Assembly (NCBI GenBank): GCA_944470555.2
Contig: OX104132.1
Span: 3,791,755 to 3,855,754, forward strand
Length of the DNA: 64,000 nt
Reading direction: 5' to 3'
Source: Heterobilharzia americana
Lineage: Eukaryota; Platyhelminthes; Trematoda; Strigeidida; Schistosomatidae
Part shown: positions 39,601-51,006 of the stretch, in pieces
How the letters are laid out: the number at the start of each line of letters is the position of its first letter
How positions within the stretch are numbered: position 1 is the first letter of the stretch
Translations under genes and position numbers: made by a program
The notes under the pieces: generated by a model
Databases searched by the model: none
What the model was told of the DNA's origin: nothing
What the model saw: the letters and a program-made list of their open reading frames with translations, nothing else

Positions 39601-42245
39601 AACAAACTACAGATATTCATCAACAGTTGCCTACGCCGGTTCGATACTGAAGATCAGATGAGAAGGCTAGAAAGAATGAGCAACAAAGATCTCTGGCAAC
39701 GAAGCAAGAACTTATCACCCAACAAATATGCATTGGAATAAAGTGGAGATGAATTGGATTGGGCATACACTGAGAAGGCCAATTGGGGGATATCACGCGT
39801 CAGGCCAGGCACTCGAGTGGAATCCAAAGGGGAAACGATGAGTTGGGTATCCGAGGGTGACATGGAGGAGATTATATGAGGAAGAAATGAAAGCTTGTGG
39901 GCGGTCGTGGCGTCAGGTTAAAAAGACTGCAGAGAAGAGAGTGGAATGGAGACGATCTACTGAAGCCCTATGTTCCACTAGGAACCCAAGGGATAAATAA
40001 TAATATAAGTCATGTACATCAACTTTGTAGGTTAATGCTGTACTAACGATTAAATGTACAAGATGACGAATAAGATAACAAAAAAAACTACTCACGATTG
40101 ATGAAATCAGCTATATCAATCTCATCTAAACTACCATTCAATTGAGCAGCCAATGGATGATATGAATACAGGCCAGGAAGGCGAGGTTGAATACGTCGCA
40201 TAATACGTTGTTCCATAGAAAGACGTAAAGGTCCATGTAAACCTTGCGTAGAGGCTAGTACTTGCATCCTGTTAGCTTGTTCAGCTGATTTGCCAAATCG
40301 TCCCAATGATTCAGCTACTGGATGAGGAAATTTAATTGAATCTGCCACTTTAGATCCTGGAATTGCACCAAGTGATGATGCTTGTTCACTTGACCAGACA
40401 GTAGAACCAATGACATCGCCTAAACTGGTAGAATAATAAAGGAAATTGAATTTTTGATGTACAAATTTGAAATAACTGATCACTTCTCATATCGTCTACC
40501 TTTATAATGGGTGTGAAACAGGCCCATTAAAGGTAAAGGACACGAGGTTTCAGGTGTTCGGTCACTGTTCTCTTCGCAGCATAAGCTGCGTGTCTATGTG
40601 AATAACACAGAAGACAGGTGTATAGTTTTAGACAGGAGGGGAAAGTCAATTGATGCGATTGTAAACCTTCATCGATTGAGATGGCTGCACAATGTTGGTT
40701 GAAGTAGGTTTAGGGTGGCCAGACATCAATGCATGAAGTCCTTGACTGTTCGTTTGAGTCACGTAGAGTGGTGCAGACTAGACGGTTAGGGTCTGCATCA
40801 CAATAGAAACCAGTGGTTGGAGAATCTAGGTTATACAACTCACAACCGATACTAATAACACAGTTGCATACATACACACTATCCTCATGCTAACTGTTAC
40901 ATTCAATCGCTTGTTTTTCTCATTCTTCGCTCTTCTATTTTACTACTTCCTATTTCTACTTTCTTTCACCGATTTTTCTTTCTTTCTTTCTTCATCTTCC
41001 ATTGCATTGCCTTGTTAATCGATGTGCTGATATGAGGTGTGGCAACTTGAGCCGTTACGCAGTAATGCCTGATCCTACGTTGATACAGATGATCATTCGA
41101 TACCATTTACAAATGATACACAAAAATCCTTCAGCGAAAAACTGTTCACACAGGTTTTGAGACGCAGATCATTAAGTTAAACGTTTTGCTTGAAATCACT
41201 GGGTACTGAGTTCAAAAGTAGTTCAACCTACTTGAAGTTGGACAACGGATCAGATGATTAAGTAAGTGAAAATTCATGCATGTCACAGCATCTGTTCTAA
41301 GAGGGTTAATGATACTAGCCTCCAACTGCCCGAATCTCGAAACCTTGACTAACTGCTTGAAAGTCGAGTATCTACACTAACTAGTCACAGCTCCACATGA
41401 TATATGGAACTCTTATGAACCAGTAAACTTGTTCCGGGTAGTAGAGATCCAAAAAAAGTCCTTAAAACTATCTCAAGGGAAATAAAACATCATTAGAATG
41501 AAAGGTTGAACACCGTTTTATCGTTATGGTCAATTTGATTATACAGATTTGTGCTTAAGAGTTGAGAAACTATGAATAAGAACTATGTTGTACACATGAA
41601 CCACAAGGATCATGAAGGCAACTTGGATCATCAGAGTTAGCTGGTAAGAATTATTCCTTTTAGACTAGTATTCATCACGGAATGAGATCAGTTGGAGAAA
41701 CATTGAAAATCTAGTAACAATGATCAGGTAGCCGTTTCTTTCTAGTATGCGACTATTCATCAGTACACATCCATGACCCCCCACCAGGGATTGAACCCTG
41801 GACCTTCCGTAATAGAGAGAGAGAGAGACAAGTCAATTGATGAAGTGTTACTTTGAAATAAAGTCAAGTATGGCTAAATAGACTAAACTAGCGCATCAGT
41901 TCATACAATCCTCTGACATAGTTGGCTCAAATCATATTTGGGTTAGGGTTTACATGACACACTAGATGTATCATGTTATGTTTTAACTGAAATGTTTACG
42001 ATTATTCAAGTGAATTTCCTTCTTGTTTTCTAGTCATCATGGTTGTGTATGTAAAACCTATCCATTTACCATTATTAACTATGAATACATCATCATATAC
42101 AATAAACATGAGTTCACTTTAATTGTAATTATTATCACCATCATTACATTACAGTATTAATATATAAGTAAATACCAACCTACCCAGTGTACATTATTGG
42201 TCGAACAGCAAATTCCGGGTGTATCAATGTATTGTTAGTTGACAT
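36562..42245 (-). CDS. POMP: Proteasome maturation protein (POMP/UMP1), three coding exons
   Basis: POMP/UMP1 is the chaperone that assists assembly of the 20S proteasome core and is degraded as its first substrate. Exons on the minus strand are 42245-42184, 40424-40096 and 36629-36562. All introns are GT-AG, and the phases chain to 153 codons including the stop (152 residues; human POMP is 141). Family hallmarks are HPVAESLGRF, QGLHGPLRLSME, QPRLPGL, SLDEIDIADFIN and the C-terminal MMEHKLGLL. The start codon chosen is the only ATG in the first exon that joins in phase. Intron 1 holds a family B fragment and a SINE. Intron 2 holds two SINE fragments, family B pieces, an inverted duplication (R2) and a family A 3' end. 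Confidence 0.93.
36727..37140 (-). mobile_element. Two decayed family S SINE fragments
   Basis: 36727-37010 holds the body and decayed head in reverse. 37062-37140 holds a short second body (TTCATCATGAACTGATATCAG). Both lie in POMP intron 2 next to exon 3. Confidence 0.55.
37430..38440 (+). mobile_element. Family B fragment with internal deletion (copy B6)
   Basis: Starts with the RT entry (TTGTCCCAGTCTTCAAAAAAG, then NHTGISLTN-like and NHAGFRPG-like blocks near 37600), then jumps at about 37650 to the C-terminal region (CETCPLKVDY, DHRSLRSTDHVSWCNHESNSKV). The 3' UTR pyrimidine tract and ATGATGATAAT tail reach 38440. The 3' part belongs to R2. Confidence 0.7.
37910..39250 (-). repeat. Segmental repeat R2 (inverted partner of R1)
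   Basis: Reverse complement of R1, including both opposed family B fragments and flanking non-element DNA (CTTTTGTTATTTG near 39193). R1 has a short deletion near 26178-26210 relative to R2, and R2 lacks the long TA array. It lies in POMP intron 2. Confidence 0.82.
39350..40010 (+). mobile_element. Family A 3' fragment A8
   Basis: It starts at GTAAGTCTCTTTCATCTACC (the TFxYLGS region), runs through the C-terminal domain and ends GTTCCACTAGGAAC, AAGGGA, TAAATAATAATATAA. It lies in POMP intron 2, antisense to POMP. Confidence 0.8.
40096..40424 (-). CDS. POMP: POMP exon 2, conserved core
   Basis: Acceptor TATTCTACCAG, donor GTGAGT. It holds the diagnostic HP-x-E and QGLHGPLRLSME blocks, the RLPGL block, and the start of the C-terminal acidic block (SLDEIDIADFIN). 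The open frame extends upstream to 40483, but those codons are intron. Confidence 0.94.
40495..41100 (+). mobile_element. Family B 3' fragment (copy B7)
   Basis: Carries the C-terminal block, then the pyrimidine-rich 3' UTR and the family end (CATTGCCTTGTTAATCGATGTG ... GCAGTAATGCCTG) followed by ATACAGATGATC. It lies in POMP intron 1. Confidence 0.7.
41101..41666. other. POMP intron 1, unassigned part
   Basis: No recognised feature between the family B fragment and the SINE fragment. Confidence 0.45.
41667..41813 (-). mobile_element. Family S SINE fragment
   Basis: TTCATCACGGAATGAGATCAG through GGATTGAACCCTGGACCTTCC, the body plus B-box-like part in reverse. It is followed by a short GA repeat. 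It lies in POMP intron 1. Confidence 0.65.
42184..42245 (-). CDS. POMP: POMP exon 1 with start codon
   Basis: It starts at ATG (42245) and encodes MSTNNTLIHPEFAVRPIMYT plus two bases of a glycine codon, ending before GTAGGT. Joining to exon 2 gives TG-LGDVIGSTVW in frame. The N-terminus of this family is poorly conserved, so the support is the phase match, the donor and the position. A retroelement tail begins about 90 bases upstream of the ATG. Confidence 0.82.
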
Positions 42246-42335
42246 CTTGAAGGTGATTACTTTTCTTCAAAGATAAAGCTATATAGAAAAGTGAATCTAT
42301 CAATTAATCAGCGTGGTTAAATTTGTTTAATTGTA

Positions 42336-42560
42336 ACAATAACAATAATGACAATAATGATGGTAATGGTAACGATAATAATAATAATAGTAATAGTAGT
42401 AGTAACAGTGATAACAATGGTGACGATAATAATACTAACAGTAGTGGTAATGATAACGGTATTAATAACGGTGACAGTAACGATAGTAGATGTAGTAGTA
42501 GCGGTAGTAACGGTGATGATGGTAACAGTAATGAAAATAATGATAATAATAATCATCATC
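42336..42560. repeat. Degenerate (AAT/GGT/GAT)n trinucleotide tract
   Basis: 225 bases of imperfect trinucleotide repeats adjoining the 3' end of B8, probably its expanded ATGATGATAAT tail. It sits about 90 bases upstream of the POMP start codon. Open frames across it are low-complexity artefacts. Confidence 0.9.
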
Positions 42561-43325
42561 ATCATTATCAACATAGGACCAGGCATTACTGCCTTACGGT
42601 CCGAGTTGCCACACCTCATATCAGCACATCAAGTAAAAAGGTAGTGAGGCGAAGGATGAAGATAAAAGAGTGCAGTCAAAAGAAATATAAAGTACGAGAA
42701 GAAAGGAAAGAGGAGTGACAAAATGGTGAGATTCGGTATGGTGTTGTTAAGATGAGGATAATGTGTGTATACATCTGCGCCACTGACATCCACTCTGAGC
42801 CATATCACCTACAGTCAGTCTCCAACCACTGGTTCCTCTTGTCCCACCGACCCCAACCACCTAGTCTGCATCGCCACACATGGCTTAAACCAACAGTCAG
42901 AGACTTCATACATTGGTGCCATGTTTTAGTCTGGCCACCTCGAGCCTCTTTCCAGCCTGGACCCACCCTAGCCAACATTGTGTGACGAGGCAATCGGTGA
43001 CTAGGCATACGTAATACGTGTCACAGTCAGCCATCTCAGTCGATGAAGGATCATGCCGTCGTCAACTGACTTACCTCTTCTCCCCAAAACTCTACACCTA
43101 ACTTCTGCATTACTCACATGGTGACACCACGGAATACGTCCTATACTACGAAGGCAACGGTGATCAAACACCTGAAGCCTTTTTGTATCCTCCACTTTCA
43201 GTGGCCATGTTTCACAGCCATACAGTAGAACGGAGGGGACTGCTGTGCAGTACACGCGACCCTTAATAGACAAACGAATATCACGGCGGCGCCATAGGTG
43301 GCGCAAATTGGCAAAAGCCAATCAA
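42560..43325 (-). mobile_element. Family B 3' fragment (copy B8)
   Basis: The 43321-43001 frame reads LYGCETWPLKVEDTKRL, FDHRCLRSIGRIPWCHHVSN and GKSVDDGMILHRLRW, the best-preserved family B C-terminus in the window. Its 3' end lies about 300 bases upstream of the POMP start codon. It is flanked on both sides by AAT/GAT-rich tracts. Confidence 0.82.
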
Positions 43326-43420
43326 TGATAATAATGATACTAATAATAGTAGTAACGACAATAATGGTAATAATAATAACAGTAGTGATAATGGTGATGA
43401 TAATAATAATAACTTTGGCA
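43325..43420. repeat. Trinucleotide-rich tract at the truncated end of B8
   Basis: AATAATGATACTAATAATAG-type repeat, similar in composition to the tract on the other side of B8. It could be the pre-insertion target. Confidence 0.85.
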
Positions 43421-44369
43421 AACAGTCAGTCGCACTAACAACTCGATTTGTAATACTTAAATAATAGCAAAAGATGCGTAATTTTTAATTATTTTGTTGA
43501 TTAGTGTTAGTTCACTTCTAATACTTTCTTTCTCGTACAGGAGACCAGTTAAGTGTGGTATTGTAGAGACTTTATAAATAGTAGTACGTGCATAAAGTCT
43601 TATATAATTGGTCTTGGTCTTGCCTTTCTGAAGACCCACACAAAGACAGCTTCGAGTGAAAAGGATGCTGGTCATCTGATAAAACAACTCCTACAACATG
43701 TTTGCATCAGTGAAGATATGTATCCACAACAGTTTCAATTAGAATGATTCAATGTATACCAACTAGTTCTACTGACAATCTTCAAACTTCTACGCTATAT
43801 ATAGAGTAGTCTTTTTTCAGCAAATCCATGAAAGAGTAAAGGGGAACAACAAAGGAGAATAAGCAACATGCAGGAGTTTATAAAACACAACAGAAGAGGC
43901 TGAGATACTGTTACAATGAAAACATTATTGGATTCCAACTGCAATCAGTGTTTGCGTATCAAGGTGGACAGCATTATGATAAACAAATGACCTAAACGGA
44001 AATCATTTTAAGTCATCAGTCGCTAAGATAGAAGTTTTGAGGTTCAATTTTGTTTCATACCATTGTGTGGTCAGGAATAATCTTATTGGACAACTTTGTC
44101 CTACAAGTGACCAATCAGAACAATTCATCTAACTTATGACCTAGTGATTTTATATGCTCACGAAAACTGTATATAAATAATGTATTTTTGTCGAATAAAA
44201 GTTTCTTCCTTACAGTTACAGGTCCGTCTTTATCTTCGGATATTTTCGTGGATTAGTGAAGTATTACGTACTGAGGGAGAATAGTTGCCATTCGTAACCA
44301 GTCTAAGTGTTTCATTGAATTAGTATCATTCGCCTATTTCTTACAATTAACTCGGTTCTGAACATACTT
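43421..44369. other. Unassigned DNA; possible solo LTR at about 43.8-44.3 kb
   Basis: TATAAATAA near 44173 followed by AATAAAAG near 44196 within 25 bases is the promoter plus poly(A) layout of some LTRs. I could not find matching LTR ends or a partner. Confidence 0.25.
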
Positions 44370-46480
44370 TATGCAAAGAAGGTTATCATAATGCATAATA
44401 AACCAGCACACATTTTGTTTGGATGCAGGAGATTTGCATAAAACATCTTGGACACAATATTGGTAAGACTAATTCCCTCCATGATTGTCACAGGAAGACC
44501 TCTCTCTTCATATACACTGGGATGATCGTTGAAGCAGATCAGTCTGACAGCACTACCTGTGACTTCCATACATTACCTAATGCCTCCTACTTCCAGACTT
44601 GAAAACTCAGGCTGGCAAACTGTTAGCTGGATGTTTGGCAACTCAAGCGTTGCTGAGCAACAGTTGAACTGTGCTTCAAAGTGTCCTGTCCAACTTCTAG
44701 CCACCTGTCCTGGGAGGTTATTAGCATCACATTCTTCCCGGCGACGGTCTCCTTAACCATCGTCTTCTTCTTGCTGGTATCCTTAATAGGTCTAAATAGT
44801 TGCCAAGTATTACCCGATACTCATGCCTTCTTCATCTTTTTCGCTTTCGTCACCCACCAATGCTCACGGTCGACATGAAGACTCTTGGTCGACTTACATG
44901 TAAGTTGCTTTCACTCTTCATCATGGTCAGACCCAGTCAGAATCAGTCTTCTCGCATCAATCTGTTACACTGAAGCTGTGGAAACCCAGTGATGTTTGCT
45001 AACCTTTGAGTGTAGTTTACCAATCGTCTTGACTGCTGTTTCTACAATGGACCTAATATCGCGCTAGGTTTCCTCAGGATAAGCATTGCAGTCATGTTCA
45101 GATAAATATTTAGCTATCTCTTTCCAAAATAAGTGTTTGACGTTCTCATCTTCCAATCGAGCACAGACGGGCTCTACTGTCGCCTGTCTACGACTAGTAA
45201 GACGCAGACGCACACGAGCCGGTACTACAGCGTGGTGGGAGTCCAAACTAGTACTAGCACTAACTTCATACTGAAGTTAGTGCTGATGGTGTCGTCTAGA
45301 AAGACGATGAATGCTTCACGATTAAACAACCCAGCTCATAGAGGGCAATACATTCAAGAATATCCACTTGACCTACAAATATTCTCCACTATTTCAAACT
45401 AGTACTCCAGACAGAGCGGCAATCCTCCAACGATGAGTTATAGCAATATGACCTATCTGTGTCCATCGTTGGTTTGATGTCAGTGAACGCAATGTGGGAC
45501 AATGGCTCTCCCTAGCCCCAAAGTTAGTGCTGGCCAGAAACAAGTGATTGTCGGAACAAAACTGCAATAGACGATCACCGTTGTCGGTTCGATGGCATAG
45601 GATTTAGTGAATACCTCCCATATGCCTTCCCGATCGGCTCAGCTTCCCTGTTTGAGTGTTAAAGTCACCTGCCATTATGACTGCATCTGGACGTTTTGCT
45701 TTCTGTTGCAAAGTTGACAATTTCTCATAGAATTCATCCTTTGCATCATTCGAACTGCAGTCGGTGGGTGGGTGAACGAAGATTACGAATAACCATCGGT
45801 TGTTCTCACGGTCCTTCCTAATATTAACAGATCCACTGTCAAACAGCACGTAGATGGCTGTTTACTGGTATTCAGTCGAGAAGCGTACTTTCTGCTCTAC
45901 AACTCAATGCTATGCCCACACCAGCGAGTGGACGATAGTTAGTCACTGAGTCTTTGCATACTCGTAAAGGGAATTTTGAAGATTCACCACAATGGATTAT
46001 TGTATGCGACTCTCGGAAATACAGCACATCCATTACTCGAGATTCCAGAGTTATGGCAGGCAATGTATGTTATTCGATCCGGCATAGGATTCGGACTTTG
46101 AAAGCACCAATATGAAGTCGATAGAGGGACTTAAGGAGACTAATAATGAGGTCCCGATGGCTTTGATCTTTGGCAGTGGTCGCACAGTGAGAGAGATTGC
46201 GGCAGTCGTAAGAGGCTTAATATTGGTATCAGGAAGTGACAGCACAGGCTTTGTATCTTGAGTACTTAAGGAAGCGTACAGAAAGTTGAGACTTGCGGGC
46301 TGCCTATATCGTGAAAGTTATTTTTACAGGGTACTTGAAAGATTTACGGCCACAGAGACCATGGGACATCTACTTGAGGCCTGTTAGACTTTTCAAGACT
46401 GTTGCTATGCAATCTGAATGTTCTAACGCCGGAAAAAAACATCCCATACCACTGACACTGGAAGACTGCAGGGCAGGAAA
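44370..46480 (-). mobile_element. Family B RTE-like LINE, 5' half (EN, linker, RT start)
   Basis: From 46480 down: a 5' region, an endonuclease in broken frames (IGAFKVRILCRIE, VMDVLYFRESHT, LAGVGIALS, CARLEDENVKHLFWKE) with VIMAGDFNTQTGKL as the clearest catalytic block, a linker, and the RT entry GISLTNIVSKM near 44480. It is truncated there. The same RT entry precedes the 3' half seen at 37430. Confidence 0.75.
45604..45849 (-). pseudogene. Family B endonuclease block
   Basis: The 81-residue frame has NRWLFVIFVHPPTDCSSNDAK, DEFYEKLSTLQQKAKRPD and IMAGDFNTQTGKL. The GDFN-x-GKL block carries the catalytic Asp and Asn of APE-type nucleases. Frames before and after are offset. Confidence 0.78.
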
Positions 46481-47149
46481 GAGTATGCTATTTGGGGGGG
46501 CTGATAATCTTTTTAATCCCGTCCCCTCCAAATATGGAAGGCGACATCAGCGTGGTACTGCTGGCCATCAGCGGGGAACACCTTACTGTTGTCACAATCC
46601 AGCCAGCCAGCAGTACTTCACCTCCAGACCATCACCATAGTGTAGCAATTTACACCATAACTGAGTGCTTTCCACCCAACCATTATCCAAAACACCACTC
46701 TGGTATGGTAAGACATTGAAGAAACAAGCGTTTCAGCCAGTTGAGCTCGATGGATCAGATTGACATAGAAGCCCGACAATCACGTCAAAGTAGCAGCTAT
46801 CGGTTGGGAGACGGTAATGACACTAACTGACTGCCCCAACCTCAGAAGATGGGGCTGGGTTGAAACTCGTGGTCTATTTGCTCAAAATCAAATACCTAAA
46901 CCAATGAACCACAGCTCCACTCATGGGAAAACAACGGGGAAGGATAGCTATATAGGTGTGATATGTCTGCTGAAGGTCACAGTTGGTGAACACAAGAAAA
47001 TAAGCGATGAAAGGATACAGTGTGCTATTTTACCTACGCATACTCATCCTCACCTAAAAACAAGATATTACACATTTTAACCTAGTGTCATCAAGCAACT
47101 TCCGGCTGGATGGTAGCAATAATCAACCCACTTCTACCGTTAAGGTCAT
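46481..47149. other. Unassigned DNA between families B and D
   Basis: The left part (to about 46660) may be the 5' UTR of the family B copy, read on the minus strand. The rest has no recognised feature. Confidence 0.4.
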
Positions 47150-47524
47150 GCTGATATGAAAAAATACCGGTCGACATTTGGTAGTCCCGCAAACTATGAA
47201 AAATCACTTGCTACACAGATTTAGAACAAAAGCAACCAGCACATGCATTCCTGAACTTCAACGCAGCATAAGCCGACCTGGATGTGATCCAACCTTAATT
47301 AACAGAATGACTCAAAACAGTGATAACATATGAAGGAATTTAAGGAATGGTTAGTCAGTGACGGATGAAATATTCGATAGTCTGGCGGAATCTAATCTGT
47401 CCAAAGCTGAATGTCTACCGGGTTACTTTGGTGATCTCGGTAGATTATGATGGTAAGGTCCTCAATAGTGGTATCAGCACTGCCCACCAATGGATAGTGT
47501 TCATAATAAACGAAATTCTTCCAG

Positions 47525-47950
47525 TTGCTCATTAATCTTAAACCTGAAAAATCCCCGAGTACCGATGTGTTGCACCTCAGATTACTATCCTTGAAGGAGG
47601 ATATTATTGTTCATTTTTCCAATATGTCCTTACCTCAAACTCGCCTCCCTAGAGACTGGAAAGATGTCAAAACCACCCGTTTTAAGGTCGGTATTCGCCC
47701 GTTGGTCGCTAACTATCGCCCTATGAGTCTAACCAGCAAAGTTATTAAGGTTCTAGAAAAAATAATTCGTGAGATACTGAATCATGTTGAACTAAATAGT
47801 CTTTTGGCACCACAGAAACATGATTTTCGTACTGGACACTCCTGTTCAGCAAACCTCATCACGAGAAAGAAATGGGTTGTAATCCGTGATCCTAAGCTGC
47901 TAACAGATGACGTATCATTAGTAAAGCATACGATTAAGTGTCTCATGTGA
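47525..47950 (+). pseudogene. Family D RT, N-terminal part
   Basis: The 141-residue frame has KPEKSPSTDVLHLRLL (PGPDGI-like block), RDWKDVKTTR, NYRPMSLTSKVIKVLEKI and FRTGHSCSANL. It is truncated by a shift before RT motif A. Confidence 0.78.
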
Positions 47951-48210
47951 AAGTACTAGGAAAGCTTTACTCTTTCAGGTTCGGTACAACATCCCAAGCC
48001 TGGATTAGGGACTTTGCACGACAGAATGCAGAGTGAGGGTTAGTGGGATCCTGCTCGGGTGTAAACCCGTGATGAGTGGAGTTTCTCCGCGAAAAAACCT
48101 AGGCCCCCTACTTTTCTGGCTATATGTCAACGAATTACCGCAAATGCTCAACTCTTCGGTACTGCTATTCGTTGATGTAAGAGTTTGGAGTCATACGTAG
48201 TGGTGCTGAT

Positions 48211-48621
48211 ATGCATGCACTTCAAGGGGATTTAGATGAACTGGCAGGTTGGTCTAAACGACGGTACCTAGAAATCAACTCTAGTGAAAGTGCAATAATG
48301 CACACTGGTCATAGCAACTGTTTCCAGTATTCCGTTGATGGTACACCACTACTCCCAGTCTTTGAACTGCAAGACTTAAGTGTCATCAAAAGCCATGAGT
48401 TGAAAACCTCGGTGAATAGCAATGCAGCTGTAGCAAAGAGCTTCCATGTATTATGGTCCGTGCGCAGAGCTTTCAAAAGTTTTGATCAGGATATATTCAG
48501 AATACTCCACCCTACCTACGTAAGACCTCACTTGGAATACTGTATTCATGCGGCCAGTCGACTCTTAAAAAAGGATACTGGCATACTTGGAAATGACAGG
48601 CCTTTCCAGTCTGTCGTATGA
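48211..48621 (+). pseudogene. Family D RT, thumb region
   Basis: The 136-residue frame starts at LQGDLDELAGWSKRRYLEIN, continues through LSVIKSHELKTSVNSNAAVA and ends in YVRPHLEYCIHAASRLLKKD. The YVRPHLEY block is a landmark of CR1-type RTs. Confidence 0.78.
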
Positions 48622-48724
48622 GGAACGGCTAGATTAGCTAAACTTATTCCCACTATCTTACCGTAAGAAACGGGGTTTTCTCATACTGCCAAATCGTATC
48701 CTTAATGGTGGCTTCGGCACTGAT

Positions 48725-48943
48725 ATGTTCTATCTTTTTTCTCTTGCTAGGATTGATTACCTCCAACTCCATCACAAAGAAATCCAAAACCCACAAGTGA
48801 ATCAGCTTAGTGAGAATCTGTGTTTCACCTGTCGAGTAGTCAACGAGTGGAACTCCTTACTTCAGCAAGTAGTACCACAACAGCCAGTTAACGTATTCAG
48901 GAAGAAGCCAGACTTTTATGCAAATATCCTTTTCAAGGATTAA
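48725..48943 (+). pseudogene. Family D C-terminus
   Basis: The 72-residue frame has the ending CFTCRVVNEWNSLLQQVV and VNVFRKKPD, which corresponds to the final WN-LP-x-VV-x-A-x-SVN-x-FK block of CR1 proteins. Confidence 0.75.
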
Positions 48944-49735
48944 CACAGACCAACTGGCCTACTTTTCTTATTACTGAAAACTATATCCATCCTTGTTATT
49001 TGCAATACTGAGAAGATCCAAGCCCAATTGAACGACGTCATCAGAGGACACTGATACTACGTGCTCCAACAGACAGCCACGATGGTTTAAGTCTCAGTGC
49101 AAGATATTCCTAAACGCACCCAATTCAACTGTGGCTTTCGAATAATTTAGGCCTCTAATTCTGAAGTGTATCATGAAAACAACCCCTTTTTTTAAAACAC
49201 TTGAAAACCGCTTACCAAGCAAAAATCTAAGATCCCGCCAGTGTCAACGAACTTTTCAATTTTCAACTTACAATATCCAATATCTTTTGACGAGCTAGTG
49301 CAAATCAGCTGATTTCTTCGCGCTCGCTTCTAGGTCTTGCCGGACGGTTCCAGGTCTTTAGTGGATTCCAATGCAGTAGGATCGCCCACTTGACTGCTGT
49401 AGCTCTGGTTAGCCCGACGGGCGGTTAGGTGTTGTTTAGATTTGTAGGGAGTGTTGTTTGTTTGCTTGCTTTTCTTTCGAGGACTGTGGTGCAGATGGGT
49501 TCCTCAAATGTCGTGCCAGCAGACAATTAGTCGGACTGGTTGTAAAAGGGAGATGAAAAATGTGTACAGAGAAATCAAGGAGAGAAAGTGCAGAGAGAGA
49601 CGAAATAAAAAAAGAAAAGGAAGAGAGGAAGAAGGTATAGGGTTGGGCCAAGTTCTCAGTGATAGTGGTTTTACAAAGTGTTCAGTAACGGTTGGTCGCA
49701 CCGAGTTGGTAAGTCGTGTCAGCCTAGTCTACATC

Positions 49736-50250
49736 CTAGTGGGATGAGCGCGAACCGTGAGTCGCTGCGTAACTGTCCAACCTCTTCCTGAAGCTGTCAA
49801 CAGACGGAGCAGTAGCAATCTCGGCAGGCAATGCGTTCCGGTGGCCGCAGACTCGCAGAGAGAAGGAGTGCGATGGCATGTGGGTTTTTGCTCTTTGGTG
49901 AGCGATTCTTCCGGGGTTACCACGAGGACCGCCATAGTGGCGGTCAGGTAGGATTCCACTGTTCGGATGATTTGGGTTACTTAGTGCTTTGTAAGCCGTC
50001 ATCAAGCCACCACGTAACCTAAGGTAGCTTAGGGAGTAGAGCCCTAGGTCTTTCAGCCTGTCCTGATATGGCTTCGCCTCATTCTCACGACACTCTCTGA
50101 GACTCGCCTTTGGACTTTCTCCAGGAGGTCCACGTCCCTTTTCAGATATGGTGGTGCAAGGACGTTGTGTACCTCAAGGTGGGGTCGTATATGGGTCTTA
50201 TACAGCTTCAAAAAGAGTTCTGGGGTCAGGGCACCCAGTTGCCTGCTCAT
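49736..50250 (-). pseudogene. Family E C-terminal region
   Basis: Two frames: 50250-50053 (ELFLKLYKTHIRPHLEV) and 50005-49736 (MTAYKALSNPNHPNSGI, RNALPAEIATAPSVDSFRK). The second ends in a stop near 49736 and is the true C-terminus of the element protein. Confidence 0.8.
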
Positions 50251-50283
50251 GAAGTGCAGTACTGCGTATGCTCATGAGGCATC

Positions 50284-50868
50284 TCATGGATAATTGGTGC
50301 TAGTGTCTAGTTTGTCAGTTAGTATTAGTCCTAGGTCTTTCTCTGTGGCAGTGTGGGAGGCTTGTGTTCCACAGAGAGAATAGGGTACCTTCTGAGGGTC
50401 TGGGGTGCAGAGAAAAATGGCTTGGCGTTTATCTAGGTTGAATGCAAGTCTATTAGTATCCACCCACTCTGCAAGTAATCTGAGATCACTTTGCAGTGCA
50501 CTTGATTCTGACGTCACAGCTCTCCATAACTTAACATCATCAGCGTAGAGTAGATTTGCGGAGCTTGGATTCAGTGCGAGGTCGTTCACAAAAAGAAGGA
50601 ATAGCAGCAGACCCAGAATCGCCCCTTGCGATACACCAGATGATGATATCCCCCAAGTCGAGCAAACTCTGTTGGCTTTTGTGCAGAATTGTCTACCGTC
50701 TAGATAGTCCCTCAACCATGAAAGCACTTGTCCCTTGATGCCTAACCTTTCCATTTTGTGAATAAGAACGGTGTGTGGAACTGTGTCGAAGGCTCTAGTA
50801 AAATCCAGGAAAATAACGTGTACAGGAATTTGGAGGTCCCGACATGCCGTCCGCTTACCACCTGCCAC
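50284..50868 (-). pseudogene. Family E reverse transcriptase core
   Basis: The 194-residue frame holds motif A FLDFTRAFDTVPHTVLI, SGVSQGAILGLLLFLLFVND, the catalytic LLYADDVKLW, LAEWVDTNRLAFNLDK and TEKDLGLILT. All three catalytic aspartates are kept; the PQGS motif reads SQGA. Confidence 0.86.
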
Positions 50869-51006
50869 CAGAATGTTTGTGGCGCAGGACCTACCCTGTC
50901 TGAAACCATGTTGAGCATCACTAGGTTCCCCCCCTCTTTTCTAAGTGCTCCCTAACATGGTTATCTGCCAGATTCTCTATTACTTTTGACGCCACTGGTA
51001 GGAGGG

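Larger units (their letters stand above)
47150..48945 (+). mobile_element. Family D CR1-like LINE fragment
   Basis: A linker is followed by an RT with VANYRPMSLTSKVIKVLEK, GHSCSANLI, GVSPR-like and GPLLFWLYVNELP. The catalytic box is degraded to LLFVDVRVW. Later come DELAGWSKRRYLEINSSES, YVRPHLEYCIHAASR and the C-terminal VVNEWNSLLQQVV. The WN-LP-style ending is typical of CR1/jockey-group LINEs. It is broken by frameshifts at several points. Confidence 0.8.

Noticed and set aside
40425..40483. N-terminal extension of the POMP middle frame
   Set aside because: Separated by a clear acceptor; exon 1 at 42184-42245 fits the phase.
42348..42644. CRISPR-like or satellite array
   Set aside because: No constant repeat and spacer structure; simple sequence only.
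42317..42718. Asn- and Ile/Thr-rich open frames
   Set aside because: Frames of a degenerate trinucleotide repeat.
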